A stretch of 62,907 nucleotides of DNA from Helicobacter suis. GTDB taxonomy: Bacteria > Campylobacterota > Campylobacteria > Campylobacterales > Helicobacteraceae. This document shows, piece by piece, positions 1-10,425 of this stretch. The notes beneath the pieces were generated by a model. The model worked only from the letters and a program-made list of their open reading frames with translations. It did not search any database and was not told the origin of the DNA. Numbering within the stretch: position 1 is the stretch's first letter; every line of letters starts with the position of its first letter. The position numbers and the translations under genes were made by a program. Location of the stretch: the NCBI RefSeq assembly GCF_902196125.1, contig NZ_CABIKG010000011.1, positions 1 to 62,907 of the forward strand. Reading direction: 5' to 3'.

Positions 1-221
1 CTTTTAGTGATGTCAAAGTTGCCCATATGCTTTAATACATATTGTCTAACCTTGCGCTCCTCTGCTTGGTCTCTCCACTCCCCAGCGTGTTTGCCTTTAA
101 AATAAATGAATGATAATTTTGTTAGGCGGGGGGTATGTTTAGGTGTTGCATTTGAAAATTGCACCGGCTTAGATCGAATTAGATTAGCTAGTTGCTCTTG
201 TGCAAGTTCGGGTATTTCCAA
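1..221 (-). pseudogene. partial unknown protein, probably frameshifted, runs off the left edge
   Basis: Reading leftwards from a TTG at 221-219 there is an open frame of about 73 codons to the window edge. It begins MEIPELAQEQLANL and includes SFIYFKGKHAGEWRDQ. An AAGG stands 7 nt upstream of the TTG, so it could be a true start. However, the next frame continues open upstream for about 50 codons and also looks protein-like (SDRFVGAVGAKRILR, then FPKIKYLRG). It reaches a short G run at 227-230 just where the two frames would have to be joined. I therefore think this is one older gene broken by a frameshift. I do not recognise the family, and the C-terminus lies outside the window. Confidence 0.4.
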
Positions 222-616
222 GTGCTCCCCTTAAATACTTAATCTTGGGGAAGAGCACAAAAAATAGCCTTAAAATGCGCTTAGCACCCACTGCACCAAC
301 AAAACGATCGCTAGTTTGGCATACTCTTGCTAGGGGCTTTAGGGCGCAAGTTGTAATTAACAAGGCCTACAATGCGGCTATTTTAAGCACCTAACCTTTT
401 GGCTAATGCCTTTTAATGGCTTGGCTAAAGCTAAGTACTTCACAACAAAAGCTACAAAAAGCTACAGGTTGTAAAATACTTAATTAGAGGTAAAGGCTTA
501 CACATTATAAACGCGCTACAAATAATTACCACTATTAAAAATTTTAGACTAGCACTCCAACCTAAGTATACCTAGCTTTTAAAAAAGATATAAATCCTTA
601 AAAAGCATAATAGCCC
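222..616. other. AT-rich spacer with decayed coding sequence
   Basis: About 400 bp without an intact gene. On the minus strand, 222 to about 360 reads as a protein-like stretch that would be the upstream part of the broken gene at the window edge, but stops close it further up. A plus-strand frame of 64 codons at 200-394 is the antisense shadow of this stretch and has no ribosome binding site. The rest (400-616) is AT-rich, has a short direct repeat of AGCTACA near 450-465, and shows no RNA gene or clear terminator that I can support. Confidence 0.35.
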
Positions 617-1441
617 CTAAACCTCCAAAATCTTTTCTCTCACTCCCTCAATGATCCAATCAGGAGTAGATGCCCCTGCACTAATACCACAAAGCTTTTT
701 ACCCACAAACCAAGATGGGTTTAAATCTTTAAAGTCCTCTACTAAATAGCTATCTGCACAAAATTCTTTAGCGATGTTAAAAAGCTGTTTGGTGTTTGAA
801 GAGGTTTTACCCCCTACTACAACCATAATATCTACCTCTTGGCTTAGCTCTTTTACAGCTTCTTGGTTTTCAAAGGTGGCATTACAAATCGTATTAAAAA
901 TACGCACTTCAGCACAACGGACAATTAAAAAAGAGGCAATTTCTAAGAGCTTAGGGGTTTGTTTGGTGGTTTGAGAAACCAGCGCGACTTTTTTAGAAAG
1001 TTTTTGGGTGTAAATCTCTTCTAAAGAATTGATCACTAAAGGCGGGGTGTGTGCATAACTAATCACCCCTTTAACTTCAGGGTGATTCGCATCACCAAAG
1101 ATCACAATCTGATAGCCTTTAGCACTCATTTTTTCTACAATTTGCTGGGGTTTGATCACATAAGGGCATGTTGCATCAATGATATGCGCGCCCTTTTCTT
1201 TAAGCAAAGCCAAATCATTTTTAGGAATGCCATGGGTACGGATAATCACATGGCTATTAGATTCAATAGCGCTTACATTTTCTTGTACCTTGACATTAAA
1301 ATTTTGCTCAAGTCGTTTAATTTCTTTAGGATTATGAATCAAAGACCCTAGAGTTACACTATTTTTATTCTTTTGGGCAATCTCAATCGCCCGCTTCACG
1401 CCAAAACAAAAACCATAATTTTTAGCCATTTTAACTTGCAT
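617..1441 (-). CDS. ispH: 4-hydroxy-3-methylbut-2-enyl diphosphate reductase
   Basis: Last enzyme of the MEP isoprenoid pathway; it reduces HMBPP to IPP and DMAPP with a [4Fe-4S] cluster in the cytosol. The 274-residue length is normal for Helicobacter. The three cluster cysteines are visible: Cys12 in NYGFCFGVKRAI, one in IDATCPYV near 92 and one in FNTICNATFENQEA near 187. The substrate-binding GKTSSNT and the C-terminal GISAGASTPDWIIE are also present. The gene starts 11 nt inside the end of aroA and is the last gene of the aroA-pheT-pheS cluster, so it is probably cotranscribed. Identification is firm. Confidence 0.96.
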   Translation of the reverse strand: MQVKMAKNYGFCFGVKRAIEIAQKNKNSVTLGSLIHNPKEIKRLEQNFNVKVQENVSAIESNSHVIIRTHGIPKNDLALLKEKGAHIIDATCPYVIKPQQIVEKMSAKGYQIVIFGDANHPEVKGVISYAHTPPLVINSLEEIYTQKLSKKVALVSQTTKQTPKLLEIASFLIVRCAEVRIFNTICNATFENQEAVKELSQEVDIMVVVGGKTSSNTKQLFNIAKEFCADSYLVEDFKDLNPSWFVGKKLCGISAGASTPDWIIEGVREKILEV

Positions 1442-2750
1442 GTACTGCCTTAATGGGGGTGATTTGGTTTAAAATCTCTTGAAAATTAGGGAAGGAAATA
1501 GCCACGCACTCTGTATTTTTAATCTCCCCTCCGCAGACTAAAAGCGCTATTGCAAAACTTAAAGCAATTCTATGATCATTAAAACTCTCTAAGGGTTCTT
1601 GAGGGCTTTTTAAACTCCCCCCTTGAATGCTAAAGCCATCTTGTAAGGCTTGGCATTTAATCCCCATTTTTTTTAGATTAGCTAGGGTAGTTGTGATGCG
1701 ATCGCTCTCTTTAACGCGTAGTTCCTGTGCATTTTTAACCACACTCACCCCCTTAGCCACCGCCATAGCCACCGCTAAAGCGGGCAATTCATCAATTAAA
1801 AAGGCAATGTTGCTATCTAAATTAATGGCTTTTAAACTGGCATGTGCAACATAAATATCTCCTATCTGCTCTGCGCCCATGTATTCTGTGGGCATGTAAT
1901 TTATCTGTGCGCCCATTTTTTCTAAGACTCTAAAGGCTTCTATGCGTGTGGGGTTTAAAAGTACTCCTTTTAAAAGCACTGCACTTTTTGGCACAAGCAT
2001 AACCGCTAAGGCAAAATAAAAGGCACTAGAAGGATCGTTTGGAATGCGCCAAGAAAAGGATTCTAAGGGTTTATCTAAGGGTTCTAAAAAGATTATCTGT
2101 TTACTAATTTTAAGATTAGCCCCTAAAGTTTGTAGCATTAATTCGGTGTGGTTGCGGCTCAAAGATGGCTCGCTTAAGGTGCTAGCACTTTTAGCCTGCA
2201 AAGTAGCAAATAAGAGGGCGCTTTTAAGCTGGGCGGAGGCAAGAGGGCTAGTGTAGTTAATCCCTTGCAAAGGCGTACTTAGAATGCTAAGCGGGGCTAA
2301 AGTATTCTGTGCTCGCCCCTCTATCTGAGCGCCCATTTGCTTTAAAGGCATAATTACGCGCCCCATAGGCCGCTCACTTAAAGAAACATCGCCTATTAAA
2401 ATATAATGGTTTTGTTGGGTAGCGCTACTACTTAATAGACCGCTTAAAAGGCGCATGGTTGTACCTGAGTTATGGCAATGGAGCACTTTTTTAGGTTCGT
2501 TGAAGTGCAAGAATTGTTTAGGAGGGGTGAGTTTAAGTGTGTTGTGCGCCTCTTTTTGCACTCTAAGCCCTAAGGCCCTCACAATGCTTAATGTACTCAA
2601 ACAATCCTGCCCCATGAGTAGGTCTTGCACAAAACAAGGTTTACTAGTAAAAAGGGCGCATAAAAACACGCGATGACTCAAAGATTTATCCGGGCTAAGC
2701 TCTTTTAACTCTAATTCAAAACTTTTAGCCGGGCTAATCTGCAAGATCAT
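1431..2750 (-). CDS. aroA: 3-phosphoshikimate 1-carboxyvinyltransferase (EPSP synthase)
   Basis: Sixth step of the shikimate pathway: transfers enolpyruvyl from PEP to shikimate 3-phosphate. The 439 residues fit the family. The N-terminal substrate loop DKSLSHR, the HNSGTTMRLLSGLL motif, GDVSLSERPMGR and the C-terminal RVKESDRI and FNDHRIALSF are all readable. These are the expected phosphate- and PEP-binding segments of a two-domain inside-out barrel. It overlaps pheT by 4 nt (ATGA) and ispH by 11 nt, which indicates translational coupling in one operon. Confidence 0.96.
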   Translation of the reverse strand: MILQISPAKSFELELKELSPDKSLSHRVFLCALFTSKPCFVQDLLMGQDCLSTLSIVRALGLRVQKEAHNTLKLTPPKQFLHFNEPKKVLHCHNSGTTMRLLSGLLSSSATQQNHYILIGDVSLSERPMGRVIMPLKQMGAQIEGRAQNTLAPLSILSTPLQGINYTSPLASAQLKSALLFATLQAKSASTLSEPSLSRNHTELMLQTLGANLKISKQIIFLEPLDKPLESFSWRIPNDPSSAFYFALAVMLVPKSAVLLKGVLLNPTRIEAFRVLEKMGAQINYMPTEYMGAEQIGDIYVAHASLKAINLDSNIAFLIDELPALAVAMAVAKGVSVVKNAQELRVKESDRITTTLANLKKMGIKCQALQDGFSIQGGSLKSPQEPLESFNDHRIALSFAIALLVCGGEIKNTECVAISFPNFQEILNQITPIKAVHAS

Positions 2751-5032
2751 TTAAGTTTAGCCTGAAAGTGTTGTTCAAGTACATACAGAGCATGCCTAAC
2801 TACTTCTTCTATAGCAACATCGTTTAAAGCCTCTTGAGATTGGATTTTTAGGCGCAAACTTAGGGCTATTTGATTAGCATTTTCAGGATAAATATCTAAA
2901 GCAAAAACTTCTTGTAAGTGGGCAATGTTTGCTTCTAAAAGTTTATCTTTAATCTTTGCAAAGATACAACCTTTATCCACTATCACCGTTAAATCCCGTA
3001 AACTGGTAGGCATTTTAGAAAACTCTTGAGCTTGATAGGGCTTAGGATAAAGTAGGGTACTATTGATCTCAGCAATAAAGCCCTCTAAAAGATCTTCTTG
3101 TTGGATCATTGCCGGGTGAATCGCACCTAAAAAGCCTAAAGAGCGCCCCTCTTTTATAATCTGTGCGCTTTGGTGGGGGTGGTAGGTGGTGTTTAAAAAG
3201 GGGTACTCTTGGTACTCTTTTATGCTAAGGGGTTTAAGATCAAAAGGGCCTATGATTTGAGAAAGCGTACGCGCAAAGCTATAAAAATCCCAAGAGAGCC
3301 CTCTAGGGTGGGGATAGTGGGGCAAAATCTGTAGCCCACTGGCTAGAAAAGCCAAACTCTGCCCTTCCTCTCTTTGTGCGCTATATACACTACCTAATTC
3401 AAAAAGAGCGATGCTTTTAAAGCCCAAATTTTTATTGCGTTTGCTTGCTTCTAAAAGCCCGGGGATTAAAGAAGTGCGCAGGGTGTTAAGATCGCTACTA
3501 ATAGGATTAAGTAAATCTAAATGTTCTTGTAAAACGGGATAGCCTAGCTTTTCTAAATTTTCTCTTTTAGTAAAAAGATAATGCACCACTTCAACAAATT
3601 GCAGAGCTAGGGCTTTGTTAGCTAGTTGGCGCTCAAAGAGAAAACGGGTGTAGTGGGGGTTATTAATTTGCTTTTCAAAGAGAGGCAGGGGAGTAGAGGG
3701 GATTTTATCTAGGCCTAAAAGGCGCAGTACTTCCTCTGCAATATCCTCCTCAAGCATAATATCATGGCGATCAAGCGGAATTTGTACAACTAAATTAGAA
3801 TTTTTATGCTGCACTATAAAGCCCAAAGCCTCTAAGACATTTTGGATTTTCTTACTAGAAAGCCTTAGGCCTAAAATCTTGGCAATTTTTAAAGCGCTTA
3901 TCTCTAGGGTTTTAGGATTTAGTGGGGGGCTTAAAAAGCGCAAATGCAAAGAAAAGGGGATTTTAAAACGCTTTAAAAGAGTCTGCAAAATTCCAAAGGC
4001 TAAACCCACATGGGGGTTGCTCCCACGGGTGGTACGCTGGGTTAGGGCGTTATGTTCTAGGTTGTTTGCGTGTAATCTGGTGGCTATGTAGTTAGGGTCT
4101 AAAAAACTCGCCTCTAGTAGGCAATTTAGATCTTCTATCTGGGATGAGGATACAGCGATGTTAGAGAGCTCTTTTTGCGCGTTGAAAACCCGCACAAAAC
4201 CTAAAGAATCTTTTTGGATATGTAAAGAGACATGCGCAGGGTAGGCATGCACAACAACACCGCTTAAATAGGTGGTGTACTCTAAAAGATTAGAAAGGGG
4301 GCTTTTTTGTAGGTTATTTTGTAGGGCTAAAGTGAGCAAAATTTCTAAGGGTAGATGTGGTTTTTCTAACTCAAAAGAAGCATAGCCTAAAGCAAGGGGT
4401 AAGTCTTGTGGAAGGTTCAAGGAAAGCGGGTTTTGCAAAGGGGGGTTTTGGGGTAGAGTGAGTTTTAAAGAATACAAAGCTGCGATCTCTTTAGCTAGAC
4501 CTAGTACACTTAAACAATCCCCGCGATTAGGCGTAATAGCAATATCTAAAAGCGCGCCTTGAAAAAAATCAAGTTGATCAAGAGCTATACCGGGAGTTAG
4601 AGGGCTTTTATGCAAACTATCATCTAAGATTAAAATCCCCTCATAAAGGGAAGGCAAACCTAATTCTTTGGCTGAGCAAATCATGCCAAAACTTTTTACC
4701 CCGCGAATTGTGCTAGGTTTAATATGCGTATTAATAGCCGGCAGACACGCCCCCTCTAGCGCTAAGGCCACAAATTGCCCCGCCTCTACATTATGCGCCC
4801 CGCATACAATTTCTAAAACCTGCGATCCGCTATCAACCTGACAAAGGCTTAATTTCTCGGCATTGGGGTGTTTTTGCTTTGTAAGTATCTTTGCAACGAG
4901 CACATTTTGCCAGCTAAAAAAGCGCTTGCTTTCTACCTCTAACCCACGCGCGGCTAAATCCTCGCTAAGTTGCAAAACATCTAGTATCTTTGTATCTAAA
5001 AAATAATCTAAGTGGGCGGTGTGTAGCAACAT
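2747..5032 (-). CDS. pheT: phenylalanine--tRNA ligase beta subunit
   Basis: Large subunit of the heterotetrameric PheRS that charges tRNA-Phe; it carries tRNA binding and editing functions. At 761 residues it is typical for Epsilonproteobacteria. The N-terminal tRNA-binding OB fold spans about residues 38-150 (VLVAKILTKQKHPNAEKL, CQVDSGS, VCGAHNVEAGQ), with the TPNRGDCLS segment directly after it. The C-terminal anticodon-binding ferredoxin-like domain starts near residue 670 (FSKMPTSLRDLTVIV). It lies immediately downstream of pheS with no gap, so the two subunits are coexpressed. Confidence 0.97.
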   Translation of the reverse strand: MLLHTAHLDYFLDTKILDVLQLSEDLAARGLEVESKRFFSWQNVLVAKILTKQKHPNAEKLSLCQVDSGSQVLEIVCGAHNVEAGQFVALALEGACLPAINTHIKPSTIRGVKSFGMICSAKELGLPSLYEGILILDDSLHKSPLTPGIALDQLDFFQGALLDIAITPNRGDCLSVLGLAKEIAALYSLKLTLPQNPPLQNPLSLNLPQDLPLALGYASFELEKPHLPLEILLTLALQNNLQKSPLSNLLEYTTYLSGVVVHAYPAHVSLHIQKDSLGFVRVFNAQKELSNIAVSSSQIEDLNCLLEASFLDPNYIATRLHANNLEHNALTQRTTRGSNPHVGLAFGILQTLLKRFKIPFSLHLRFLSPPLNPKTLEISALKIAKILGLRLSSKKIQNVLEALGFIVQHKNSNLVVQIPLDRHDIMLEEDIAEEVLRLLGLDKIPSTPLPLFEKQINNPHYTRFLFERQLANKALALQFVEVVHYLFTKRENLEKLGYPVLQEHLDLLNPISSDLNTLRTSLIPGLLEASKRNKNLGFKSIALFELGSVYSAQREEGQSLAFLASGLQILPHYPHPRGLSWDFYSFARTLSQIIGPFDLKPLSIKEYQEYPFLNTTYHPHQSAQIIKEGRSLGFLGAIHPAMIQQEDLLEGFIAEINSTLLYPKPYQAQEFSKMPTSLRDLTVIVDKGCIFAKIKDKLLEANIAHLQEVFALDIYPENANQIALSLRLKIQSQEALNDVAIEEVVRHALYVLEQHFQAKLK

Positions 5033-6046
5033 TTAAAAAGCCTTTAAAAAGCGCAAATCTGTTTCAAAAAAACTACGCAGATCATTAATCCCACAAGAGA
5101 GCATAGCAAGCCTCTCTATTCCTAGCCCAAAGGCATACCCGCTAACATTCTTTAAACCTACATTTTTAAAAACAGCAGGGTGTACACAGCCTGCCCCTAA
5201 AACCTCCAACCAACCGCTTTGTTTGCACACCTTACACCCCTTTTGCTTGCAAAAGACACAGCTAATATCTACCTCAGCGCTAGGTTCTGTAAAGGGAAAA
5301 AAGCTTGCACGCCAACGCACTTTAATTTCTCCAAAAAAAGCCTGCAAAAATTCCTCTAAAATGTGCTTGAGATGCCCAAAATGCACCCCTTTATCCACAA
5401 CTAAGCTTTCCATTTGAGAAAACATAGGCGTGTGGGTGGTGTCGTGATCGCGCCTAAAAGTATGCCCAATGGCAATTATTTTAAGCGGAGGGTTCTGGCT
5501 TTGCATGGCATGAATCTGCGCGGGCGAGGTGTGGGTACGCAAAAGCTTAGAATCTTTAAAATAAAAAGTATCTTGCATGGCGCGGGCGGGGTGATGGGGG
5601 GGGATATTAAGCGCGCTAAAATTATAAAAATCATCTTCTATAAGCTTTCCTAAATGGAGTTTAAAGCCCCGCTGGGTGAAGTGTGTGATAATGCGATTCT
5701 TTGTGTAGTTAAGCGGGTGGCCTAAACTCGCATTAAAATGAGTATTTGCTAGGCTAGGATCAAGCCTTTCAGAGAATAACCTTTGCTCTAACTCTAAGGC
5801 CTGTAATTCTTGCTTTCTTTTAGCATGCAGGGTAATAAAGCTCTCTTTAAATTGGTTAAGCTTAGCAGCTTGCTTACTTTTTTCCTCAGAGTTAAGGTTT
5901 TTTAGATCGCTAAAAGCCTGAGCCAAGATTCCCTTTTTGCCTAAAATCTTTAAGCGCAAATCCTCAAGGTCTTTAAGAGAATCAACTCTTTTAAGATATT
6001 CTAATTGCTCTTTTAAATTTTGCAAAGACTTTCCTTTAGCGTACAT
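5033..6046 (-). CDS. pheS: phenylalanine--tRNA ligase alpha subunit
   Basis: Catalytic subunit of PheRS, a class II synthetase. Motif 2 ([17 protein letters not shown]), [12 protein letters not shown], the lone [14 protein letters not shown] and motif 3 ([10 protein letters not shown]) are all present, followed by the family C-terminus RSFFETDLR. Start choice: the ATG at 6046 has no ribosome site, whereas an in-frame TTG at 6025 follows AAAGGAAAGTCT, which is a good Shine-Dalgarno. That would give a 330-residue protein beginning [13 protein letters not shown], which matches related proteins better. I prefer 6025 and give the longest frame in the coordinates. The four-cysteine cluster [12 protein letters not shown] fits the Zn-binding variant of PheS. 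Confidence 0.95.
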   Translation of the reverse strand: MYAKGKSLQNLKEQLEYLKRVDSLKDLEDLRLKILGKKGILAQAFSDLKNLNSEEKSKQAAKLNQFKESFITLHAKRKQELQALELEQRLFSERLDPSLANTHFNASLGHPLNYTKNRIITHFTQRGFKLHLGKLIEDDFYNFSALNIPPHHPARAMQDTFYFKDSKLLRTHTSPAQIHAMQSQNPPLKIIAIGHTFRRDHDTTHTPMFSQMESLVVDKGVHFGHLKHILEEFLQAFFGEIKVRWRASFFPFTEPSAEVDISCVFCKQKGCKVCKQSGWLEVLGAGCVHPAVFKNVGLKNVSGYAFGLGIERLAMLSCGINDLRSFFETDLRFLKAF

Positions 6047-6719
6047 CTAGTTTAAAGGTGTGTACTTCCCCCTCTAAAGACACCTTAATCATGACAACTC
6101 CGGGCATGATCGCCCTAGGGTTAATCACCACAAAGCCACCCTTTGCCTTCCCATTTACTCTTAGAGTGGAGCGTTTAAGGTAGTTAATTGCCATGATTTT
6201 AAAAGCCTGTCTTTCCTCTTGCATAATCTCTTGGGTTTGTACATCATCCATCATCATAAAGGGCCCAAACATCATGTCATAGGCTAAAAAACCCCCTTGT
6301 CCATAATAAAACATAGAGGGACCTATGCCACTTGTTGCAATATTGCTATCTGGGGTGGCAATATTATAACTTTGTAAAATGGGTTCAAAATCATAACTGG
6401 ATTTAAACATTTGTTGGAAAGTTAATACCGGTAACTCCACCCCATTTTCGCTCGCAGAAATATTAGAAGTGTCAAAATCCACCGGGTTACCCCCTATAAC
6501 TTGCGCCCCCACATATATAACTAAGGGCGGGTTATCTAGCCCTTTGAGTTTCTTTTGTGCAACTTCAATTTGTACCTTAGATTTAGCCTTGCCTGATGTG
6601 AGAACTTTAATCCCATTATTATAACTGGTAATGTTCTCTGGCCTAAGCTGATAACTCACACACCCAGTCAAAAAACAAGCCCCTAGCAAAAAAGGCAAAA
6701 AAACAGATAAACGCACCAT
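6036..6719 (-). CDS. putative lipoprotein of unknown function
   Basis: A 227-residue protein with a clear lipoprotein signal peptide, ending in the lipobox [10 protein letters not shown] at about residues 11-20, so the mature protein would be lipidated at Cys20 and held in the inner or outer membrane. The mature part has an internal segment rich in Gly, Met and aromatic residues ([19 protein letters not shown]) and a C-terminal beta-rich part ([20 protein letters not shown]). I do not recognise the family. It lies directly upstream of pheS with an 11-nt overlap to the longest pheS frame, so it is probably read into the pheSTaroA-ispH operon. No function can be assigned. Confidence 0.7.
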   Translation of the reverse strand: MVRLSVFLPFLLGACFLTGCVSYQLRPENITSYNNGIKVLTSGKAKSKVQIEVAQKKLKGLDNPPLVIYVGAQVIGGNPVDFDTSNISASENGVELPVLTFQQMFKSSYDFEPILQSYNIATPDSNIATSGIGPSMFYYGQGGFLAYDMMFGPFMMMDDVQTQEIMQEERQAFKIMAINYLKRSTLRVNGKAKGGFVVINPRAIMPGVVMIKVSLEGEVHTFKLDVR

Positions 6720-6744
6720 CTCTCCTTTCTAAGGTTTAAAAAGC

Positions 6745-7836
6745 TCAAAAGTTAAAGCGGTTGGTGAAAAACCCTTTACTCTCTTTTTCTTTGCTAAAAG
6801 CCCTTTCTAGTTGCTCCTTAATATCATAGTAACTAAAACTCTCTTTAAAATCCTCAATTTTTCCTCCACTAGCATTTTTATGCCCCCCGCCATTAAAATA
6901 TTGCTGGCTTAATTGACTCACATCGCATTTCCCATTGGAGCGCAAACTCACCGAACCCTTAAACCCCACATCAATATAAAAATCAAACTCAGGATTTTGG
7001 GTTAAAAAGAGATTGGCTAGCACGCTAATACCCCCCATCGCATAACTCATAAACCCTACTTTATCCCCACAAGAGACCTTGCACTCCTCTTTTTTACGCG
7101 AAAGTAAAGCCACCTGCGCATTAGAGGCAATATCATCCATGATTTCTTTATCTGGATCGCCCCCTAAAGCCTCTTTTTTTAATTTAAATAGATCGTTATC
7201 AAAGAGTACAGCGCCGTTATCTTGATCTAAATAACTAAGCACCTTTTCTAAGAGAATAAATTTATAAACGCGGTGTTCTTGATCAAACATGAAGCGATTA
7301 AGTTCATGGGTGCTAGCAATCATGCGCATGCACACCTTGCCTAAATCAAAGCCAAATTCCCCCTCTTTCCAAATATCAATAGAATTAATCATCGCCACCA
7401 ATAGTTCTAATTTTTCTTTATTACTCCCCTCTTTGAGTGGGTATTGCGCCTTTAAAGTTTCCCAAGTGATCTTAGAAGCGCTGCGCTCTGTGTCTAAAAA
7501 ATACCACGAATAAGCCTTAGAGGCCTCTAAACCTGTGGCGTGGTGATCAAGTAGTAATACTTGGATTTTTTGATCAGAGAGGCGCAAGGCATCGCTTTGT
7601 TCTTGCAAAAACTGCGCCTCATTTAAAGTCAAGTTTAAATCTGTGATTAAAATTAAAATATCTCTCTCCCCTTGAGCGATAGCCTTTTTGGTATCAGCGA
7701 TGATTTCATGCAACCTAGCCCCTACCTCGCGCCCATAATTAGCGTTATAAAACTTGACTTCACTAAAAAAACAACGGCTAACAAACTGGCAACCATAGCC
7801 ATCTAAATCAATGTGGGATAAATGAAAAACCTGCAT
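6745..7836 (-). CDS. DHH/DHHA1 phosphoesterase (NrnB-like oligoribonuclease)
   Basis: A 363-residue cytosolic phosphoesterase of the DHH superfamily. The N-terminal metal motif SHIDLDGYGC is at about residues 7-16, the DHH signature LLLDHHATGLE at about 95-105, and the DHHA1 motif GGGHKNASGG near 320. Members degrade very short RNAs (nanoRNA) or pAp, and NrnB of Bacillus has a similar layout. I infer short-oligonucleotide turnover, without being able to separate the two activities. It follows flhA by 8 bp, an arrangement I recall from H. pylori, so it is probably cotranscribed with flhA despite an unrelated role. Confidence 0.85.
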   Translation of the reverse strand: MQVFHLSHIDLDGYGCQFVSRCFFSEVKFYNANYGREVGARLHEIIADTKKAIAQGERDILILITDLNLTLNEAQFLQEQSDALRLSDQKIQVLLLDHHATGLEASKAYSWYFLDTERSASKITWETLKAQYPLKEGSNKEKLELLVAMINSIDIWKEGEFGFDLGKVCMRMIASTHELNRFMFDQEHRVYKFILLEKVLSYLDQDNGAVLFDNDLFKLKKEALGGDPDKEIMDDIASNAQVALLSRKKEECKVSCGDKVGFMSYAMGGISVLANLFLTQNPEFDFYIDVGFKGSVSLRSNGKCDVSQLSQQYFNGGGHKNASGGKIEDFKESFSYYDIKEQLERAFSKEKESKGFFTNRFNF

Positions 7837-7844
7837 GCCATTCC

Positions 7845-10040
7845 TTAAAAGTTGATATTAATTGTACCCAATACCTCATACTTAGCGTTGGTGTCTAATT
7901 CAGCATGGCTAAGCACCACAATATCAATCTTAAATTGCTCCATTTTAGAAGAGAGTGGGCGGCGCAACTCTGGATCGACAATTAAAATAACTGGGGCAAT
8001 GCCGCGCTGTAAAATCTTCATGGATTCAGCTGAAACATTTTCTATTAATTGTTGCATTTCTGTTGCGTTTAAAAGCAAGAATTTCCCGGAGGGCTGATCT
8101 TTTAGCTTATTGAGTAAAAATTGTTCGGTAGCTGTGCTTAAAGTCAGCAGTTTAAGCGTTCCATCTTCAGATTTAAAAATATTAGTGATCACGCGCGAAA
8201 GTCTAGCGCGCACCTGTTCGGTTAAAATGCCAATATCGTTTTGCACACTCGGGGCAATATCGGTAATGGTTTCTAAAATAGTGAGCATGTCTTTAATCGG
8301 GATTTTTTCATGCAAGAGTTCTTGCAGGACAGATCGAATCACTCCCGTAGGGACTTTTTTAGCCTCCTCTACAATGGCCGGGTAGTCATTGCTTAAACGA
8401 TCTAAAAGCGATTTAACCTCATCTTTAGTAATAAATTCCTCCGCGTAATTTTTAACTAGTTCGCTAGTGTGTGTGGCAATCACGGTAGAAGGATCAATAA
8501 TAGTATAACCCTGAATGATCGCCTCCTCTTTATCCTTAGGCTCGATCCAAAGCGCATCCATTCCAAAGGCCGGCTCTTTAGTAGCAATACCCTCTATTTG
8601 CTTGCCTGCAAAACCTGTATTCATTGCAAGAAAGCGATCTGGCATCACGCTCCCATCTCCAATTGTAATTCCTTTAAGTTTGATCTCATAGTGAGTAGGT
8701 GGGAGTTGTAAATTATCACGGATACGAATCTGGGGCATTAAAAAGCCATAATCGCTTGCAATTTTCTTTCTAATGCCTCTAATGCGCTCAAGCAAATCTC
8801 CGCCTTGCTTGACATCGGCTAAAGAAATGAGTTGATAACCTAAAGCAAGCTCTAAAAATTCAATTTTAAGCACCTCATTAATGGCCTGCTCTTCTTCTTT
8901 TTTAATCTCCTCTGCGCTCTTTTGGGTACGCGCGGGGGCTTGATCAAGGGGGGTAGATTCTTTAGGCGCTAAGTCTATGCCTGTTTTTTTACCCAGCCAC
9001 CTTTCAAACTTAGCAAAAAGATTGTCCTTACCCTCTCTTGAGATGAGCCATGCAATGCATAAAAACAAACTCCCCACAAAGGCCATAGAAAAAGTAGGTA
9101 GCCCGGGGATACTAGCAAAAAGCAAAAGAACACAACCCACGATCACTAGGGTTTTGCTTTTATCGGTTAACTGGGTGATAAGCTTACTAGCAAAATTTTC
9201 TTCTTCATGCTGGGTGGTACGCGTCGCGACAATACCGGTTGCGGTGGCAATAATAAGGGCAGGAATTTGCCCTACTAGCCCATCGCCAATTGTTAAAATC
9301 GTAAAAGTAGAGGCGCTAAAACTCACACTCATATCTCTTTGAAACACCCCCACTAAAAAGCCCCCGATGATATTAATCAGCGTAATAATAATAGAGGCAA
9401 TTGCATCGCCTTTAACAAATTTACTAGCCCCATCCATTGCGCCGTAAAAATCTGCCTCTTGTGTTAAGCTTGCGCGTCTTCTCTTAGCCTCTTCGCTATC
9501 AATTAATCCGGAGTTTAAATCCGCATCAATGGCCATTTGTTTACCCGGCATTGCATCTAAGGCAAAACGCGCGCGTACTTCTGTAACACGGGTTGAGCCA
9601 TTAGTAACTACTAAAAGATTAACCAGTACCAAAATACTAAAGATGATCGTACCAATGACATAATTCCCGCTAACCGTGAATTCTCCAAAGGCGCTAATAA
9701 TATCACTCACCGCGCTAGGGCCTTTATAGCCTTGTGTTAAAATCATGCGCGTGGTAGCCACATTAAGAGCAAGGCGGTACAAAGTTACAATTAAAAGCAA
9801 AGTAGGAAAGGCGCTAAAATCGGTGGGTTTGGTGATATACAGCCCAATAAGAATAATAAGCACAGAGAGGGCAATAGAAATGGTGAGTAAAAAATCTAAT
9901 AAAAAAGGGGGTAGGGGCACGATGATGATGCCTAAAATGGCGATCACAAAAGCCACAACCGTTAAATCTTTAGACTGGGTGAGTTGTCTTAAGAAAGGAA
10001 AGGTTCTTTTAAGAATGCTCTTTTGCTTATTGCTAGCCAC
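7845..10040 (-). CDS. flhA: flagellar type III export gate protein FlhA
   Basis: Core membrane component of the flagellar export apparatus: the export gate and docking platform for substrate-chaperone complexes. The 731 residues comprise about eight N-terminal transmembrane helices (to about residue 345) and a large cytosolic domain. The FHIPEP signature region is seen as [20 protein letters not shown] near residue 160. The cytosolic part has the linker and the conserved [10 protein letters not shown] and [10 protein letters not shown] segments. Essential for motility. It is preceded on the opposite strand by rpsO, with 112 bp between the starts containing the promoters of both directions. 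Confidence 0.97.
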   Translation of the reverse strand: MASNKQKSILKRTFPFLRQLTQSKDLTVVAFVIAILGIIIVPLPPFLLDFLLTISIALSVLIILIGLYITKPTDFSAFPTLLLIVTLYRLALNVATTRMILTQGYKGPSAVSDIISAFGEFTVSGNYVIGTIIFSILVLVNLLVVTNGSTRVTEVRARFALDAMPGKQMAIDADLNSGLIDSEEAKRRRASLTQEADFYGAMDGASKFVKGDAIASIIITLINIIGGFLVGVFQRDMSVSFSASTFTILTIGDGLVGQIPALIIATATGIVATRTTQHEEENFASKLITQLTDKSKTLVIVGCVLLLFASIPGLPTFSMAFVGSLFLCIAWLISREGKDNLFAKFERWLGKKTGIDLAPKESTPLDQAPARTQKSAEEIKKEEEQAINEVLKIEFLELALGYQLISLADVKQGGDLLERIRGIRKKIASDYGFLMPQIRIRDNLQLPPTHYEIKLKGITIGDGSVMPDRFLAMNTGFAGKQIEGIATKEPAFGMDALWIEPKDKEEAIIQGYTIIDPSTVIATHTSELVKNYAEEFITKDEVKSLLDRLSNDYPAIVEEAKKVPTGVIRSVLQELLHEKIPIKDMLTILETITDIAPSVQNDIGILTEQVRARLSRVITNIFKSEDGTLKLLTLSTATEQFLLNKLKDQPSGKFLLLNATEMQQLIENVSAESMKILQRGIAPVILIVDPELRRPLSSKMEQFKIDIVVLSHAELDTNAKYEVLGTININF

Positions 10041-10116
10041 AGACTATCATCACCTCTAATTTTTAAGAAATGAAAGCCATTTTACAATCTTTCATATAAA
10101 ATTTGACTTTTTAGGT

Positions 10117-10122
10117 TATAAT
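10117..10122 (+). promoter_or_regulatory. -10 box of the rpsO promoter
   Basis: A perfect TATAAT lies 30 bp upstream of the rpsO start, within T/A-rich DNA, as is usual for the Helicobacter housekeeping sigma factor, which barely needs a -35 box. TTGACT at 10103-10108 is only 8 bp away and so is too close to be its -35. Transcription should start near 10129. The ribosome site AAGGAG is at 10142-10147, 5 nt before ATG. Confidence 0.65.
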
Positions 10123-10152
10123 GGGCGCTTTATTTATTTTTAAGGAGTAGCT

Positions 10153-10425
10153 ATGGCTTTGAGTATGGAGAAAAAACAAGAGATCACTAAACGCTTTGCA
10201 AGACAGGAAAATGATACGGGTTCTTGTGAGGTACAAATCGCGCTTTTAAGCCAAAGAATTGCTGATTTAACTACGCATCTAAAAAGTAACCCAAAAGATC
10301 ATTCCAGCCGTTTAGGTCTTTTAAAAATGGTAGGGCAACGCAAAAGTTTATTAAATTATTTAAAACGCACCCACCACGATCGCTACACCGATCTAACTAG
10401 CGCCTTAGGCATTAAAACCCGCTAA
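10153..10425 (+). CDS. rpsO: 30S ribosomal protein S15
   Basis: Primary 16S rRNA-binding protein of the small subunit platform. The 90-residue length is normal and the helical family pattern is clear: [15 protein letters not shown], then [21 protein letters not shown], where H46 and the DHSSR rRNA-contact segment are present, and then [10 protein letters not shown]. It has its own promoter and an AAGGAG ribosome site. Its stop codon overlaps the next gene by one base (TAATG), so the O-antigen ligase is probably translated from the same transcript. Confidence 0.97.
   Translation: MALSMEKKQEITKRFARQENDTGSCEVQIALLSQRIADLTTHLKSNPKDHSSRLGLLKMVGQRKSLLNYLKRTHHDRYTDLTSALGIKTR

Noticed and set aside
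227-230. G run as a phase-variation tract
   Set aside because: Four bases are too few for slipped-strand switching; simple decay is likelier.
200-394. 64-codon plus-strand frame near the left edge
   Set aside because: No ribosome site and it is antisense to a more protein-like minus-strand frame.
10103-10108. TTGACT as a -35 box for rpsO
   Set aside because: Only 8 bp from TATAAT; the normal spacing is about 17 bp, and Helicobacter promoters rarely have a -35.
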